Source of the DNA: Burkholderiales bacterium
GTDB lineage: Bacteria > Pseudomonadota > Gammaproteobacteria > Burkholderiales > Burkholderiaceae_F
DNA: 6,062 nucleotides
Assembly (NCBI GenBank): GCA_021298875.1
Contig: JAJTHJ010000047.1
Span: 1-6,062, forward strand
Direction: 5' to 3'
Of the stretch, positions 5,965 through 6,062 are shown one piece after another (the first letter of the stretch is position 1; the number at the start of each line of letters is the position of its first letter). The notes under the pieces were generated by a model. It had not been told where the DNA came from and did not search any database. It saw only the letters and a program-made list of their open reading frames with translations. A program made the position numbers and the translations under genes.

Positions 5965-6062
5965 ATGGCTGAAATCAAGAATTACACATTGAACTTCGGG
6001 CCCCAGCACCCAGCAGCGCACGGGGTGTTGCGTCTTGTGCTGGAACTTGACGGTGAAGTTAT
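5965..6062 (+). CDS. nuoD: NADH-quinone oxidoreductase subunit D (complex I, 49-kDa type), 3'-truncated by the window edge
   Basis: NuoD is the 49-kDa-type subunit that, with NuoB, forms the quinone-reduction site of complex I. Only 32 complete codons plus two bases are in the window. They read [20 protein letters not shown] and then [12 protein letters not shown], which matches the start of NuoD; the GPQHPAAHG loop with its conserved histidines lines the quinone pocket. The ATG at 5965 is chosen over the ATG at 5961, which is in a different frame. The likely ribosome site is AGCAGG at 5952-5957, 12 bases downstream of nuoC at most, within the hairpin at the nuoC stop. Confidence 0.96.

Noticed and set aside
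1..6062. A novel defence, mobile or biosynthetic system
   Set aside because: Every sizeable stretch is explained by a conserved housekeeping gene, a tRNA or a short intergenic gap, and nothing shows foreign composition or mobility genes.

Overview
The window is a GC-rich stretch (mid-60s percent by eye) of bacterial chromosome, and every gene in it lies on the + strand. The order is pnp, a quinone oxidoreductase, tpiA, secG, tRNA-Leu(GAG), nuoA, nuoB, nuoC, nuoD. This arrangement, with nuoC separate from nuoD and betaproteobacterial-looking NuoB and NuoD sequences, points to a betaproteobacterium (Burkholderiales or Rhodocyclales type). I cannot name the genus from sequence alone.

Layout. 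Positions 1-1926 hold most of polynucleotide phosphorylase, lacking only about 66 N-terminal residues at the left edge. The 182-base gap that follows carries a 97-bp, highly structured REP-like palindromic element (1971-2067). Next come a zinc-independent PIG3/QOR-type quinone oxidoreductase (2109-3089), triosephosphate isomerase (3099-3839) and the SecG preprotein translocase subunit (3865-4269), closely spaced and probably co-transcribed. The 100-base gap before the tRNA holds two hairpins, the first a plausible terminator. A class II tRNA-Leu (4370-4454, anticodon GAG, CCA encoded) precedes the start of the complex I operon: nuoA (4506-4871), nuoB (4876-5355), nuoC (5359-5952) and the first 32 codons of nuoD (5965 to the right edge). 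The nuo genes are separated by only 3-12 bases.

Functionally the genes are housekeeping: RNA turnover, central carbon metabolism, protein export, translation and respiratory NADH oxidation. They are neighbours by conserved synteny more than by a shared pathway. I see no transposase, phage gene, CRISPR array, toxin-antitoxin pair or unfamiliar protein family, and no evidence for a new system. The points worth a second look are the REP-like element in the pnp 3' region with two mutually exclusive folds, the hairpin over the nuoC stop codon that buries the likely nuoD ribosome binding site, the lack of a ribosome binding site before nuoA just after a tRNA, and the conserved secG-tRNA-Leu(GAG) pairing.
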